A stretch of DNA of 64,000 bases from Dyadobacter chenwenxiniae. GTDB lineage: Bacteria; Bacteroidota; Bacteroidia; Cytophagales; Spirosomataceae. Below are positions 62,958-64,000 of the stretch, piece by piece (position 1 is the stretch's first letter; each line of letters starts with the position of its first letter). Location: contig NZ_CP094997.1 in NCBI RefSeq assembly GCF_022869785.1, positions 3,472,001-3,536,000 of the forward strand, given 5' to 3'. The translations under genes and the position numbers were made by a program. The notes beneath the pieces were generated by a model. The model saw only the letters and a program-made list of their open reading frames with translations, ran no database searches and was not told the DNA's origin.

Positions 62958-63810
62958 TCAGCTGTCAGTAAACTGCGCAATCCGCTCTCTACAAATCCGT
63001 TCCGTCAAATCTTTCAGTAATGTAACCCGACCGCCAAGGTATTCCAATTCCTCTTTTTCAATCTTGTAATTCTTGTTGTAACGCGCATCGATGTACGCTT
63101 TCTTAAGAAGAATAAATAGTCGCTCTTCTTCGGCTGTCGTTTTTGGAAAAACTGTCGCGAAGTTGGTGTTCAGTTTTTCGACCTGATTTCCTAGAATCAA
63201 TGTCATGGATTCTTGGCTTGTAATCAGTGAAAACGAGAAGTATGGCAGCATAATATCTTTCAGTGGCTTGGTGAAGTTGAAAGGCAGCTATTTTATACCA
63301 GGTTTTTTCAATCTGGATATATGCTGTCTCCAAAAACTGGCAAGCACCTTCGAACCAATGTTCAAATTCCTCAGTCGATTTTTCCACCCGTTGCGCCACA
63401 TTAAGATTTTTCGGCTCGGACAAAGTGAATTTTCCTGAATCATAAAGCAAAATTCCTTCCTTCAAAATATCTACAAAAAAATAGTAGTTCCGCTCGATCT
63501 TGTCGTTCACAAAACCAATGCTGTGGTAGATGATGCTGGTTCTGGTGATCGCCTCATTGGCCATCAATTCCTTGTCCAGCTCCCGCGATTTCTTGACTTG
63601 CTTGGCGGCATTCTTGTCTTTGGTGACAATCAGAATGTCGAAATCGCTCACATATTCGTATTTTTCCTGGTAGTCTTCGACCCAATCGCCCCGCGCGTAG
63701 CTGCCGAAGAGGATGATCATTTCGGCTGGGACTTTGTCGAGAATTATTTGGGTGAGCGCTTTTAGTTGGTCTTGTTTGGTTTTTGGGAGGTGGGCGAGTG
63801 TGGATTTCAT
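62958..63810 (-). pseudogene. nucleotidyltransferase-HEPN protein with a frameshift
   Basis: From 63810 the minus strand encodes an MNT-like nucleotidyltransferase (ILFGSYARGDWVEDYQ with the GSxxRGD-like start, then SDFDILIVTKDK) and the first half of a HEPN domain (AAFQLHQATERYYAAILLVF). At about 63200 the frame is lost; after a one-base shift the rest continues as LGNQVEKLNTNFATVFPKTT to DLTERICRERIAQF, ending at 62958. A single indel therefore splits an otherwise normal gene of about 284 codons. It could be a true mutation, programmed slippage or an assembly error. Such pairs act as toxin-antitoxin-like modules. Confidence 0.75.
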
Positions 63811-64000
63811 AGGGTGTGGGTTTTGTGCGGCAATTTAGTACTTTTTCGATTTTTCTGCTACCAAGGGATTTGCCTTGTGAAAAAAGCAACAATGCTGCCG
63901 CCGATCATTTCGGTATCTTGTAGAATGTCAGGGCTGCAAGGAGCTGGCACATTCGCTCAAAATGGTCCATGATCTGGCGCTTTATCATTCGGATATTCCG
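63811..64000. other. unassigned right end of the window
   Basis: No gene could be supported. One plus-strand frame after 63870 (FRYLVECQGCKELAHSLKMV) stays open to the window edge and could be the start or inside of a gene lying mostly outside. Confidence 0.2.

Larger units (their letters stand above)
52480..64000. mobile_element. decaying genomic island next to tRNA-Ser (right end outside window)
   Basis: From the tRNA onward the DNA changes character. Base composition turns AT-rich (most strikingly at 56207-58465 and 60677-62701), spacers hold gene fragments, and most recognisable products are nucleic-acid-acting or toxin-like. Four intact genes lie between broken restriction- and defence-type genes. 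No integrase or second copy of the tRNA end was found by eye, so both the integration mechanism and the right border are open. Confidence 0.55.

Noticed and set aside
52348..64000. Direct repeat of the tRNA-Ser 3' end as a right attachment site
   Set aside because: No second copy of TTCGAATCCCTCTC was seen by eye inside the window; it may lie beyond the edge.
1..64000. CRISPR array or rRNA genes
   Set aside because: No regularly spaced repeats and no rRNA-like sequence were noticed on either strand.

Overview
The window looks like chromosomal DNA of a Bacteroidota bacterium of the order Cytophagales, most likely a Dyadobacter-like member of the Spirosomataceae. The signs are: a type IX secretion C-terminal sorting domain, a GLPGLI-family protein beside a TonB-dependent outer-membrane protein, a propeller-type sensor kinase, Bacteroidetes-type promoters (TTG, about 19-22 bases, TAnnTTTG), and surface proteins with a LDI..LNKGVLLP N-terminal module. 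The genus is inferred from gene content by eye and was not tested by a search.

Left arm (1-16200). A YjbH-like outer-membrane protein cut by the window edge is followed by an O6-alkylguanine repair methyltransferase and a large FtsX/MacB-type permease. Next come a lipoprotein-type subclass B1 metallo-beta-lactamase, a receiver-like protein that has lost its phospho-acceptor, and a NarL-type regulator with its propeller sensor kinase. A three-gene minus-strand cluster then holds a small protein, an NmrA-like reductase and an exported molybdenum oxidase in which the iron-sulfur and molybdopterin subunits are fused without the FAD subunit.

Middle (16200-51700). This part is ordinary chromosomal content: a large c-type cytochrome, acetyltransferases (one AAC(6')-like), two tandem C1q-like surface proteins with a type IX cargo protein, and an OmpR-type two-component system facing a GLPGLI/TonB-barrel pair across a perfect direct repeat. 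It also has a START protein, a 2H phosphoesterase, a gamma-glutamyltransferase, a VOC-GNAT fusion, regulators, a purine permease with an exported MTA/SAH nucleosidase, methionine aminopeptidase and a LytTR/LytS pair. It ends in a flavin-based redox cluster of an ankyrin protein, a DUF2271 protein with a candidate flavinylation site, a PepSY-flavodoxin reductase and ApbE.

Right arm (52348-64000). A tRNA-Ser(UGA) with its own promoter and a terminator marks the left edge of a decaying, AT-richer island. Broken pieces of an AAA_13 ATPase, a phospholipase D-SNF2-type helicase, a type I methylase C-terminus and a frameshifted nucleotidyltransferase-HEPN gene surround four intact genes in two divergent operons. 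One operon encodes a uracil-DNA-glycosylase-like protein and an Mrr-like nuclease fused to a STAND-type NTPase. The other encodes an ApeA-like HEPN protein and a GHKL ATPase fused to a PD-(D/E)XK nuclease. Each of the four carries a nuclease or nucleic-acid-enzyme signature. This cluster is the best candidate in the window for a poorly described anti-phage system. No integrase, CRISPR array, rRNA or complete insertion sequence was seen.
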